A stretch of 64,000 bases of DNA from contig CAVOZC010000022.1 in NCBI GenBank assembly GCA_963700865.1, positions 372,001 through 436,000 on the forward strand. Reading direction: 5' to 3'. Position 1 is the first letter of the stretch. Each line of letters begins with the position of its first letter. The notes below the pieces were generated by a model. It was not told where the DNA came from, searched no databases, and worked only from the letters and a program-made list of their open reading frames with translations. Position numbers and translations under genes: made by a program. Below are positions 56,062 through 64,000 of this stretch, piece by piece. The stretch is from CAVOGJ01 sp963700865 (lineage in GTDB: Bacteria > Planctomycetota > Planctomycetia > Pirellulales > Pirellulaceae).

Positions 56062-57743
56062 CTAGCGACTGCTCGGCGAGTCCTCTTCCGCCCCGGACGG
56101 CTCCGCCGACGACGCTTCCCCGGATCCCGCGACTTTGGCCAATTCCGCGGCAATGCGGTTCACCGGTCGCCCGTCGCTACCGGCGACCGATTCATCCTCA
56201 TGGAACTTGATGAGCGAGTCGGCGAATTCGACCCCCCCGATGTCCTTCATCACCTGCATCATCGGAGGCAGGGAACGAGCCATCCCCTTGAGGAAATCGG
56301 CCGTATTGGTCGATCCATTTCCCTGCCCTCCTTCCCAGACCACGACCTTATCAAACTTGATATTGGAAATGGCTTGTGCCGAGGTTTCCGCCAATTTATC
56401 CAAGTGTTCGAGCATCATCATTTGGAACGCTTCCTTGCGCCTCCACACGCTTGAACGATCTGCTTCAAGCCCTCTCCCTTCATTTTCAGCATCTCAAACT
56501 CACCGCGGGCTTCCGCCTCGAGCCGAGCGTAGATCGCGTGGGCATCCGCATCCGCCGCGATGCGCAGCTTCTCGGCTTCCGCCTCGGCTTCCACGATGGT
56601 CCTGGCTTTGGCCGCTTTGGCCGGCGCCTCCCATTCGGCACGGGCTTCGGCCTCCAGCCGTTGGGCATTGGCGAGCGCCGCCTTGGCCATGGCAAGATTC
56701 TGAGCTTCCTGTACCTTTGCCTCGGCCTCCTTGCTCCGCGTCTCGGAGGCCTCGTAAGCCTCCGCCTTCCGAATGGCCAGTTCCGATCGCGACTGGGCGA
56801 TCCGAGCCTGGGCCTCATTCTCGCCATCGATCGCTTCTGCATCCGCGCTGGCGACCGACACGCGCATCGTGCGTTCGGCATGCTTAACCTCGACCTCCCG
56901 CTGGTAAGCGGCCTGCTTCTCGCCGATGGTCTGCTCCTTTTCCATCTCGGCGATACGAATGGATTTGTCGCGGTCGGCTTGCCGAGTTCCGATCAGTTGC
57001 TCTTTCTGCGCCAAAGCGACTTCGATCGTCCGATCGCGATGGGCTTGAGCCACACGCGTCTCACCGGTCCGCTCCTCTTCGGCCACATCCCCGCGGGCCT
57101 GCTGGATCGCCTGCGATGCCGCCTTTTGACCAATCGCATCGATGTATCCCGATTCATCCGTGATATCCGTGATATTCACGTTGATCAGTTGCAATCCAAT
57201 CTTGTTCAACTCGGGTTCCAACGATTGCTGGATGTGCTCGAGAAACGTGTCGCGGTCACGATTGATCTGCTCGATTCCCATCGAGGCGATCACTTGGCGC
57301 AATTGACCGAAGATAATCTCCTCGGCCTGCTTGCGAATCTCCGGAGTTGACAAACCAAGCAAGCGAATCGCCGCCTGGTTCATGACGGACGGCTCGGTGC
57401 CGACCGCCACCGTAAACACGCTGGGCACGTTGACGCGAATGTTCTCCGACGAGAGGGCTCCGCGTAACGGGATCTCAATCTGGATCGGGTCCAGACTGAG
57501 ATAGGCATAATCCTGCAGCAAGGGAATGACGAATGCGGCTCCGCCGTGAATCGTCTTCGCCGCGCCACCGCGACTGGTCTTGCCGAAAATGACAAGAATG
57601 CGATTACTCGGACAGCGTTTGAACTGCTTCGTCAATAAGAGCAACAAGGACAGCATGCCTAGCAGAGCCACGACCGCGCCGGCGACGACGGTCGTAGCGG
57701 CACCCGTGGAAAACGCAAGCGTAATCAAGTCGCCAGAAATCAT
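56062..57743 (-). CDS. Flotillin-like SPFH protein, one frameshift
   Basis: From ATG 57743 the protein has one N-terminal membrane segment (TVVAGAVVALLGMLSLLLLL). An SPFH/band-7 domain follows (about 45-200; NRILVIFGKTSRGGAAKTIHGGAAFVIPLLQ). Next comes a long Glu/Ala-rich coiled coil (about 215-430) typical of flotillins (for example ALANAQRLEAEARAEWEAPAK). At CGGAR a base is missing (about 56433); restoring it gives EAFQMMMLEHLDKLAETSAQAI and continues to 56062. Total about 560 residues. Flotillins scaffold lipid microdomains. The NfeD-like gene just upstream in the same direction is its usual partner. Confidence 0.88.
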
Positions 57744-57797
57744 AATAACTCCCCTTTAGTAAGTGTTACGCGTTCAGTGCTACCGTGACACGACGGA

Positions 57798-58445
57798 TCA
57801 GCTCGCCAACGATCGTGTCGCCTCATGCTCGGGTGCGACCTCAAGCAGCCGTGGCCCCAGCACGTCCGTAACGACCACCTTGGCCCCCGTGACCAATCGC
57901 AACGGGCTGGATGTCACCGCCTCGAATTCCATGATGCGGTCATCCATGTGAACTTGCACTTTGCCGCTACCTTGTCGTTCGGCCGGCACCGGCAGATAGA
58001 CGGTACCGCAGTGACCGAGCGTGTCATCGACGTTGACCGTGCCATCGTGATGGAGCCCGTACAGCAGTTTCATGACTTCGCTCACTGCAAACAGCGCTGC
58101 CAAGCCCGCCGCCAAGCCGATCACCAGCGCGGTCCCGGTCGCCCGGCCACTCTGCAGCGACGCCAAGCCGCCAAAGCCAAAAAAGGCAATCGCCGCCACA
58201 ACGGCCCGCAAGGAGAGCCGCCCGAAGATCGATGTCGACGAGGCGGCCGAACCCGACGGACCGTGGGAATCGTGGACCTCGGACAACGCATCGACGCCTT
58301 CACAGTCGACATCCGAACCATCCCAGTCCGGCAGCTCGTCTCCGATTTCCAGATCCGACATACCCCACCCCAACAGGGCCAAGCCAAGTTGGAGGAGCAG
58401 CACGGTCGAGCCGATGACGGCACACAATAGAAACAGTTGGAACAT
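57798..58445 (-). CDS. NfeD-like membrane protein (YuaF/NfeD OB-fold)
   Basis: ATG 58445 has GGGAGG upstream and begins 215 residues. An N-terminal membrane helix (LFLLCAVIGSTVLLLQLGLALL) precedes an acidic loop (DELPDWDGSDVDCEGVD). Two more helices follow (AVVAAIAFFGFGGLASL, ALVIGLAAGLAALFAV). The C-terminal beta-rich domain (DDTLGHCGTVYLPVPAERQGSGKVQV, ending in TGAKVVVTDVLGPRLLEV) is the NfeD OB fold. NfeD and flotillin genes form pairs across bacteria; here they are 54 bases apart. Confidence 0.85.
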   Translation of the reverse strand: MFQLFLLCAVIGSTVLLLQLGLALLGWGMSDLEIGDELPDWDGSDVDCEGVDALSEVHDSHGPSGSAASSTSIFGRLSLRAVVAAIAFFGFGGLASLQSGRATGTALVIGLAAGLAALFAVSEVMKLLYGLHHDGTVNVDDTLGHCGTVYLPVPAERQGSGKVQVHMDDRIMEFEAVTSSPLRLVTGAKVVVTDVLGPRLLEVAPEHEATRSLAS

Positions 58446-59074
58446 GGCGTTTCCTCCCGCGAGTGGTGACGCCGGGCCGTCGTATCGCGGCCTCGCTGCG
58501 TCCCGTTTCCTCGCCGGCCAAATCCTAGAGCGTCCAGTCCGCAGGCTCGAAAACGCCTGTTTTTAAAGGGTGTTCGCTTTTCGGAATTTGGTGGACACTT
58601 AGGATTTGACGGATGTTGGCCGTGAGGGGCCCGATGAATGCGTCCGCCTGTGGGTCCTGTGAACGAAGCCCGTGGGTCAGGCTCGCCGGTGCTGCCGAAA
58701 GCAACCACGAGGAGCACGAATACTCACCTCGGTGGTCTCGGTGGCTAGTTGGCTTTGTGTCCCGCTGAGAGAAAACGACCGCCTGAAGCGGGCGACACCA
58801 TCAAAGACGTCGACCGGGAACACACACGGACTGGGGCAGGACGCCCCAGCTCGGACACGGGCTGACATCAGACGGACACCCCACGCATCGACCTGGGCAG
58901 GTCCGTCAAACGGGATGCCGAGGGTCGCACTTGCCGGTGTTGCCGAGTGAAACCACGAAGGGCGCGGAGGCCATGTGGCAATTCGGTGGGCCCAGCGCCA
59001 TTGGCTAACGACGGCGAGCTTTACCGTTTGCGCCCAGCATCGATACCGCGGGCGGATGAGCGCGGGCCACCGGG
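58446..59074. other. Intergenic region with inverted unit C of the dispersed repeat
   Basis: No gene is supported in about 630 bases. From 58655 to 58975 it contains the repeat unit in reverse orientation relative to 51-52 kb. The rest is without recognised elements. Confidence 0.5.
58655..58975 (-). repeat. Dispersed intergenic repeat, unit C
   Basis: Read on the minus strand: TTCGTGGTTTCACTCGGC, CACCGGCAAGTGCGACCCTC, ACGGACCTGCCCAGGTCG, hairpin CTGGGGC-GTCCT-GCCCCAG at 58831-58849, CCGTGTGTGTTCCCGGTC, GATGGTGTCGCCCGCTTCAG, CACCGAG boxes, then a second GCACCGGCGAGCCTGACCC box. It thus matches both A and B over most of its length. Confidence 0.7.
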
Positions 59075-59887
59075 CTATTCGGGTGCGATGGCCAGCATTT
59101 CTTCGCAGACCTGATCGATATCTTCCGCCGTGATCGACGGTTTCTGGTCGGCATAGCCGATCAGCAGAGCCAGATCGCACAAGCGATTGATTTTCCGCGG
59201 GATTCCTCGCGTCAAGGCGTGAATGGCGTCCATGGCCGGCGATTCAAAAATCGTGCGTTCGGCTCCCGCATTCGTCAGGCGATGACTGATATAACTGGCC
59301 GTTTCGTCCGCGACGAACGGGCGGAGGAGCGTCCGCACTTCGATCCGCTCGCCGAGTGGATGCCGCTGCAGGGTGGCGAGCAGCTGCGGCTGTCCCACCA
59401 GCAAAAAAGTCATATTGGGCGTCCCCTGCGTCTCGAAGTTCAACAGCAAGCGCAGTGCTTCCAGGGTTTCGGGATCCTCAATCAGATGGGCTTCATCAAC
59501 CGCGACGACCGCATGTTTTCCGGCCGCGGCATTCTCGGCCAGACGCCGCTGGATGGCTCGCACGCTCTGGCTGATCGAATCGGGAGGATGAACCTCGCCA
59601 CCGATTTCCGTCGCCAGGAAGGCGAGCAGCTGGTCGGCTGGCATTTGTGGAAACACCAGATGGACGCAAGGCTCGATATCATCGGCCAGTTGCGCGAACA
59701 GATTGCTGACGATCAGCGATTTTCCCAGTCCCCCGGCCCCTGAAAGGACCGCGCCGCCGCGACGTTGTTCGACGCAGTATCTCAGCTTAAGCTGCGCTCC
59801 CTGATGGATCTCGCTCGGATAGTAGAGTTCGTTCGCGGCGCCGCTTTCGAACGGCTTGAACTTCAGATTCCAATAGCCTTCGTACAT
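59075..59887 (-). CDS. ExeA/GspA-type secretion ATPase
   Basis: A 270-residue AAA ATPase beginning MYEGYWNLKFKPFESGAA. The Walker A site is GAVLSGAGGLGKSL, Walker B AVVAVDEAHLIED. The sensor/arginine region is VGQPQLLATLQRHPLGERI and GIPRKINRLCDLAL. This is the ExeA family, related to PEP-CTERM/EPS-locus secretion ATPases. It is the last of three same-strand genes. The intact nucleotide-binding site here contrasts with the altered one in the gene before it. Confidence 0.88.
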   Translation of the reverse strand: MYEGYWNLKFKPFESGAANELYYPSEIHQGAQLKLRYCVEQRRGGAVLSGAGGLGKSLIVSNLFAQLADDIEPCVHLVFPQMPADQLLAFLATEIGGEVHPPDSISQSVRAIQRRLAENAAAGKHAVVAVDEAHLIEDPETLEALRLLLNFETQGTPNMTFLLVGQPQLLATLQRHPLGERIEVRTLLRPFVADETASYISHRLTNAGAERTIFESPAMDAIHALTRGIPRKINRLCDLALLIGYADQKPSITAEDIDQVCEEMLAIAPE

Positions 59888-59978
59888 CGTGATTCTCGCT
59901 GTTGCACCAGAATAGTTGGGGCCCGCATCGAACAGGCGTTTGGTTGGTGACCGACTGGAGTGAATTTGGATGAGTGAC

Positions 59979-61232
59979 CTAATTGCCGCTCCGCGGGCTG
60001 GTTTCCGTGGAAAAATTCTCGACGACCGCCACCGCCGGCAAGCCGGCGTGGCTCAAGCGCGCACAAGCGTCGTCTAACTGAGCCGCGGTGGTGGTGCGGA
60101 CATCCCTTACCAACAGAGCTCGATCGATCGTGTCTCCCACCGTTTCGCAAAACCAGCGATAGGCGGCCGTAAACATCGGCCCGGCGTCGATGATTACCAG
60201 TTCGAACGCATCGGAGAGTTCGAAGAGCATGCGCGCGCGATCATCCGCCGAACGGTGGGTGGACGGATCGCCGCCGTTACGTGTCCCCGGTCGCTTCAGC
60301 GGCAGGACAACCAGTTTGTCTTGTAGCGATCCGATTGCCGCCGACTTCAAGTGGGTGGCCGGCGGACCGTCGTTCCAGTCCCCGTCATGGGCGACCCCCA
60401 GAGCCTGCCCGATCGTGGAGTTCTCCAAGTCTCCCTCCACCAGCGCCACCGACACGTTGTAGGACGCAGCCATGCGGGCAATGGCGAGGGCGACCGTGGT
60501 CACCCCTTCCCCTTGAGAAAACGAAGTCACCGCCACGACATTTTGACCCTTCCAGGCTTCCGTCAGCAGCGGACGTACGATGCGTGAGAGGGCGCCCGTC
60601 GCATTCTGGGCCAGCCTCTCGCAGACCGATGGCCAGCGAAACTGGTCGACTTCCCAATCGGGCAACCAATCTGCCGGCTTGACGATCGATGGACTGCCCG
60701 CGAGCGGCGAGGCGGGGGCAGCCCCGTCGTCAACGGCTGCGATCACGCGAGCCGCGTTGTCGATCGGCGCGCGCGTTGCCGGCGACAGATCGTCATCGGC
60801 AACGCGCACGAGGGCGATGCCAGGCGTTTTGTGCTGCGTGTCGACCGTGGCGGCGGCGGCCAACTGAAAAGCGGACGACTTGATGTGGTGCCCCCGCGTC
60901 GCAACTTCCGGTGCGGCGTCCAAACGCCTGCGTGTGGACTGAGCCGAGGCCGCGACAACTTCCTGCTCTCGCGAAGCGGCGGGCAAGATGAAAAACGATC
61001 CATCGTCGGACGATTCAACGACCGATTCGGACGTGCTGACCGGTGGCAGAGGCAATGTGACGGGCGGTGAGTCGGTCATGCCGGCGTAGACCTGACTGAC
61101 AGCACTCGGCGCGACGGCGATGTGTGGGGCACGAACTCGATCGGTCGACTCGTGCGACCGGCTACGTGCCAGCCGCTCCGTCGAGTGACCATCATCGAAG
61201 ATACGAATAAAGGCGTTGTCGGTGGCACCCAT
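59979..61232 (-). CDS. CpsD/tyrosine-kinase-like P-loop protein with altered Walker A
   Basis: A 417-residue protein whose C-terminal third is a ParA/MinD/BY-kinase-like domain: VVAVTSFSQGEGVTTVALAIA, VALVEGDLENSTIG and FELVIIDAGP. In the P-loop the Lys that normally follows GEG is Val (GEGVTT). The first 200 residues are disordered, Ser/Ala/Pro-rich. It starts two bases downstream of the repaired stop of the preceding gene. EPS and capsule loci pair such proteins with ExeA-type ATPases (next gene). The missing Lys makes ATP hydrolysis doubtful; a structural or regulatory role is possible. Confidence 0.75.
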   Translation of the reverse strand: MGATDNAFIRIFDDGHSTERLARSRSHESTDRVRAPHIAVAPSAVSQVYAGMTDSPPVTLPLPPVSTSESVVESSDDGSFFILPAASREQEVVAASAQSTRRRLDAAPEVATRGHHIKSSAFQLAAAATVDTQHKTPGIALVRVADDDLSPATRAPIDNAARVIAAVDDGAAPASPLAGSPSIVKPADWLPDWEVDQFRWPSVCERLAQNATGALSRIVRPLLTEAWKGQNVVAVTSFSQGEGVTTVALAIARMAASYNVSVALVEGDLENSTIGQALGVAHDGDWNDGPPATHLKSAAIGSLQDKLVVLPLKRPGTRNGGDPSTHRSADDRARMLFELSDAFELVIIDAGPMFTAAYRWFCETVGDTIDRALLVRDVRTTTAAQLDDACARLSHAGLPAVAVVENFSTETSPRSGN

Positions 61233-61234
61233 GA

Positions 61235-62427
61235 TTATCTCGCGAATTTTTGGATGGTTCCATCCAGCCGAGTCGGCGCTGTGGGAGCGACCATATCCGG
61301 AGGAGGCAAGGGAAGCGGCGGGGCGGAGGGCGCAATCGCGGGCCCTGGCCCACCGCCGTTTCCATCGCAGACGCCGAGTCCGCCGGGACGCGTTGCTGCG
61401 GGCGATCCCGCGGGTCCGCTGGCGTCGGCTCGGATGCTACCGATGGTTTGGAAGTCGAGGGCCAGGGAATTTCGCGAAACGGGGTCGGGCCCGCGTCACG
61501 ATCATTCGGCGGCGGCAACTCGTCCGAGCGTTCGACCAGCTTGGGGTATCCAGTCGACGGATACGTCGTGTCGGCCACTGTGGCGGCTTGATCTTGCGGC
61601 GTTCCGGTCTCGGTGTCGATGAATACCGGCCGATTCAGCTCGTCGATTGCACCACGACCCATCGTGGCTGGATCCGCCGGACTCGGCGGGTCGCTGACCG
61701 GTTCGGAACGTCGAGCCACGCGGACGTCGAAAGCGTCCTCAAATTCGTTGGCCGCGGGCAATGTCCGGTCGACCTCGTCGCCGAGCGGTCGTTGTTGCAG
61801 ATTCCTCCACGCCATCAGTAGGAGGATCACGGCCAGGACGACCGCCAGTGTCTTGACGGTGAAATCCACCCAATTCGTCTCGGCGGCAGCCAAACCGTCC
61901 GACGGCAATTCGAAGGTCCCAGTCTTGGTCGATGTGGGCCCGGTTTCCGTTGGCGAGGGACGTTTGGCGATGTGCGCTGGCTCGTTTCGAACTGCCCGGG
62001 ACGATTCCGAGGTGAACGGTGGCTGCTCTGCCGGCCTCGTTGGCTCGGCGGTCGGATGCGGGATCGGCGCGTCGGTTGATCGCGAAACATGATGAGCCGC
62101 GTCCTCCCGCAGGATACGCCCCAACCCGGCTTGGGCTGCCTCGCTCGGCTCGGTGAACCACGAACTGGATTCCGGCAAAGCCGGATCTTCGAGATCGCCC
62201 AGCCCGAATTCAGGCCCGCCCGTGTCGGGCTGTCGGACATGGTCGGTGGGACGCGAGCGACCGTAGTCATGTGCGGGATCGACCCGAGTCTGGCGGCCTG
62301 GAAGCCCGGGCGGACGTGTCGAGACATCGGGCAGCTGCGCCAGCACTGGTGGCTTACCCGAGAGCGGCAGCCCGAATTGCTTGCTTGGCCGGGGAGTCAG
62401 CGATGGAGCGTCATCGGCGTGAATCAT
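61235..62427 (-). CDS. Single-pass membrane protein of the EPS-like operon, one frameshift
   Basis: ATG 62427 is chosen because GAGGA lies five bases upstream (ATG 62430 is too close). The product is about 397 residues, Pro/Ser/Thr-rich and disordered, with one clear membrane helix (FTVKTLAVVLAVILLLMAW) near residue 200. The frame as given runs on past the next start. One missing base at about 61338-61342 explains it: corrected, it ends AIAPSAPPLPLPPPDMVAPT and so on to IQKFAR at 61235. It leads the operon with the P-loop protein and the ExeA-like ATPase. It may be the membrane partner for the latter two. Confidence 0.6.
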
Positions 62428-62727
62428 CATTTTCCTCGGTAAGCTGAGCTTGGCAGGCGCATGTGGCACGCCCGATACGTAGACTCGGTAGGATTGGTAT
62501 CGGTTGGGACTAGACCGATCTTGAGTGTCGTGCGGGTTGCGACGATCGGTTTGCCTCGGTTCGCTCCCACCAGGGACGTTTCTCAGCCACTGACGGACCG
62601 CGGCCGGGTGGCCCGTTGCGACTTGTGGCCAACGGGCGGCTCCCTAATACTGGATGGGCCATTTGGTCGCAGCTACCGACAGCTTCGACCCGTTCAGACC
62701 CTAACGCCTAGCTGCCCGGAAATTCGC
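62428..62727. other. Intergenic region between divergent operons
   Basis: No gene is seen in about 300 bases. A GCCACTG string at 62586-62592 recalls cobalamin riboswitches, but the B12 box and other conserved parts are missing, so none is called. Confidence 0.4.
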
Positions 62728-64000
62728 ATGCTGCTTATGGAAACGGAAAGCACGACCCGCCTGCTGCAGGCGCTTGAGGATCGAATTCTCATTCTGGACG
62801 GAGCCATGGGTACGATGGTCCAAGCGCTTCAGCTGGACGAAGCCGCGATCCGGGGCGAGGTGTTTCGCGACCATCACAAGGATCTGCAACGCTTTGTCGA
62901 CGTGCTGGCTCTCAGCCAGCCGGCGGCGCTGACCGAAATTCACCGCAAATACCTGGCGGCCGGGGCCGACATTGTCACGACCAATACGTTCGGCGCGAGT
63001 GCGGTGGGGATGGAGGAGTTTGATCTGCCGCTGTCGATGGTCCGGGAAATCAATACGGCGGCCGTGCGGTGCGCTCGGCAAGCCGTGGAGGAATTCAGTA
63101 CCCCCGAGCGTCCCCGCTTCGTCGCAGGTTCGATCGGGCCCACCACCAAGCAGATGGCCATTTCGACATCGGTCGCCGATGCAGCCTCGCGCGATGTCAC
63201 ATTCGACCAGATGGTCGAATCGTACTATGGCCAGGTGGCGGCCCTCGTCGAGGCGGGTGTCGACATCCTGCTGCCGGAAACGGTCATCGACACCCTCAAC
63301 CTCAAATCGTGCCTGTATGCAATTTCCAGGTATTTCGACGAATCGGGCCACCGCGTGCCTGTCATGGTTTCCGCCACGTTCAACGAAGGCGGTGTGACAT
63401 TCGTCAGCAGTCAAAGCGTCGAGGCATTCTGGACGGCGATTAGTCATTTCCCCGTGTTGAGCGTCGGCATGAATTGCGCTTTGGGCCCTGAGCTGATGCG
63501 ACCGTATGTGGCCGAATTGGCCAGGATTGCTCCGGTCTACATCAGCTGCCATCCCAACGCTGGCCTGCCGAATGAAATGGGAGAATACGATCTGAGTCCC
63601 AAACAGATGGCGGCCGTGGTGGGGGAATTCATGCGTGAGGGTTGGGTCAACATTATTGGTGGTTGCTGTGGCACGACGCCGGAGCACATTCGCGAGATCG
63701 CCGCGATCGCCCACGAATATCGTCCCCACCAACGCCACGGCGTGGAGCCCTGGACACGTCTGAGCGGCACCCAGCCGATGACGTTGCGGCCCGAAGCCAA
63801 CTTCATGATGATCGGTGAGCGGACCAATGTGACGGGTTCGAGGCGGTTCGCCAAGCTCATCCGGAATGGAGATTTCGAAGCCGCCGTGGAGGTCGCTCGC
63901 CAGCAAGTCCAGAATGGCGCGAGCGTCATCGACGTCAACATGGACGATGCGTTACTTGACGGGGAAGCCGCCATGACGCGGTTTCTGCATCTGATTGCGG
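62728..64000 (+). CDS. metH: Cobalamin-dependent methionine synthase, 3' end outside window
   Basis: The open frame from ATG 62728 (a second ATG at 62737 is an equal candidate) runs to the window edge, 424 codons. It starts with the homocysteine-binding domain: ILDGAMGTMVQAL, ADIVTTNTFGAS, GSIGPTTKQMAIS. The zinc-ligand Cys residues are in GMNCALGPE and GGCCGTTPEHIREIA. The pterin domain begins with NFMMIGERTNVTGSRRFAKLI and ends open at VIDVNMDDALLDGEAAM. Full MetH is about 1,200 residues, so the cobalamin and activation domains lie beyond the edge. It transfers a methyl group from methyltetrahydrofolate to homocysteine. Confidence 0.95.
   Translation, partial: MLLMETESTTRLLQALEDRILILDGAMGTMVQALQLDEAAIRGEVFRDHHKDLQRFVDVLALSQPAALTEIHRKYLAAGADIVTTNTFGASAVGMEEFDLPLSMVREINTAAVRCARQAVEEFSTPERPRFVAGSIGPTTKQMAISTSVADAASRDVTFDQMVESYYGQVAALVEAGVDILLPETVIDTLNLKSCLYAISRYFDESGHRVPVMVSATFNEGGVTFVSSQSVEAFWTAISHFPVLSVGMNCALGPELMRPYVAELARIAPVYISCHPNAGLPNEMGEYDLSPKQMAAVVGEFMREGWVNIIGGCCGTTPEHIREIAAIAHEYRPHQRHGVEPWTRLSGTQPMTLRPEANFMMIGERTNVTGSRRFAKLIRNGDFEAAVEVARQQVQNGASVIDVNMDDALLDGEAAMTRFLHLIA

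Noticed and set aside
62470..62727. Possible cobalamin riboswitch upstream of metH
   Set aside because: Only a GCCACTG string is present; the B12 box and surrounding conserved helices cannot be found.
1..64000. tRNA, rRNA, insertion sequences and phage genes
   Set aside because: I looked for T-loop GGTTCGANTCC patterns, transposase motifs and phage proteins and found none that held up.

Overview
The window is GC-rich, densely coding bacterial chromosome. Its gene content points to a planctomycete, most likely of the Pirellulales type. It has a long BatA/von Willebrand (VWA) membrane-protein operon, an NPCBM-domain secreted protein, several trypsin-like HtrA proteins, a flotillin-NfeD pair, many secreted proteins of unknown function and a PEP-CTERM/EPS-like ATPase trio. 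No rRNA, tRNA, insertion sequence, phage gene or CRISPR array was found. The assignment rests on recognising families by eye, not on a search.

Layout. 0-14 kb: a same-strand operon with ATGA overlaps encoding a BatA-like protein, a VWA protein, a large membrane protein, two helical secreted proteins, an NPCBM protein, an HtrA-like protease and a neighbouring protease homologue that has lost its catalytic triad. 14-21 kb: an HD phosphohydrolase, a secreted protein, two CBS-pair proteins and an internally duplicated secreted protein. 21-30 kb: an ABC-2 permease, pyrB overlapping a dihydroorotase homologue that lacks its metal ligands, a NYN/YacP protein, a DUF533 protein and two unknown genes. 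30-34.6 kb: a loose, gene-poor, accessory-looking stretch with a four-helix-bundle protein, an SDR and a VOC protein. 34.6-41 kb: DUF493, trmB, rhomboid, FabZ-like, a 32-residue basic protein, trpD, nucleoside hydrolase, HtrA and DksA-like genes. 41-50 kb: an FHA/tandem-repeat membrane protein, a sugar-phosphate isomerase, queF/queE, dusB and two secreted proteins. 50-59 kb: queG, DinB, rpmE-prfA-prmC and flotillin-NfeD, separated by intergenic regions carrying a dispersed hairpin-containing repeat. 59-64 kb: an EPS-like operon on the minus strand and the start of metH.

At least twelve genes are interrupted by one to three small indels, many of them in short homopolymers. After correction the reading frames and lengths fit the known families, for example trpD, the nucleoside hydrolase, prmC and flotillin. 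This pattern is best explained by residual assembly or sequencing error rather than mass pseudogenisation, so split genes are annotated here as single genes with the break points stated.

Functional links. The 0-14 kb operon looks like a periplasmic or membrane quality-control or sensing machine. trmB, queE, queF, queG and dusB make the window rich in tRNA modification. pyrB with the pseudo-dihydroorotase resembles the known ATCase-pDHO complexes. The 59-62.4 kb trio resembles the secretion ATPase and chain-length kinase modules of exopolysaccharide loci.
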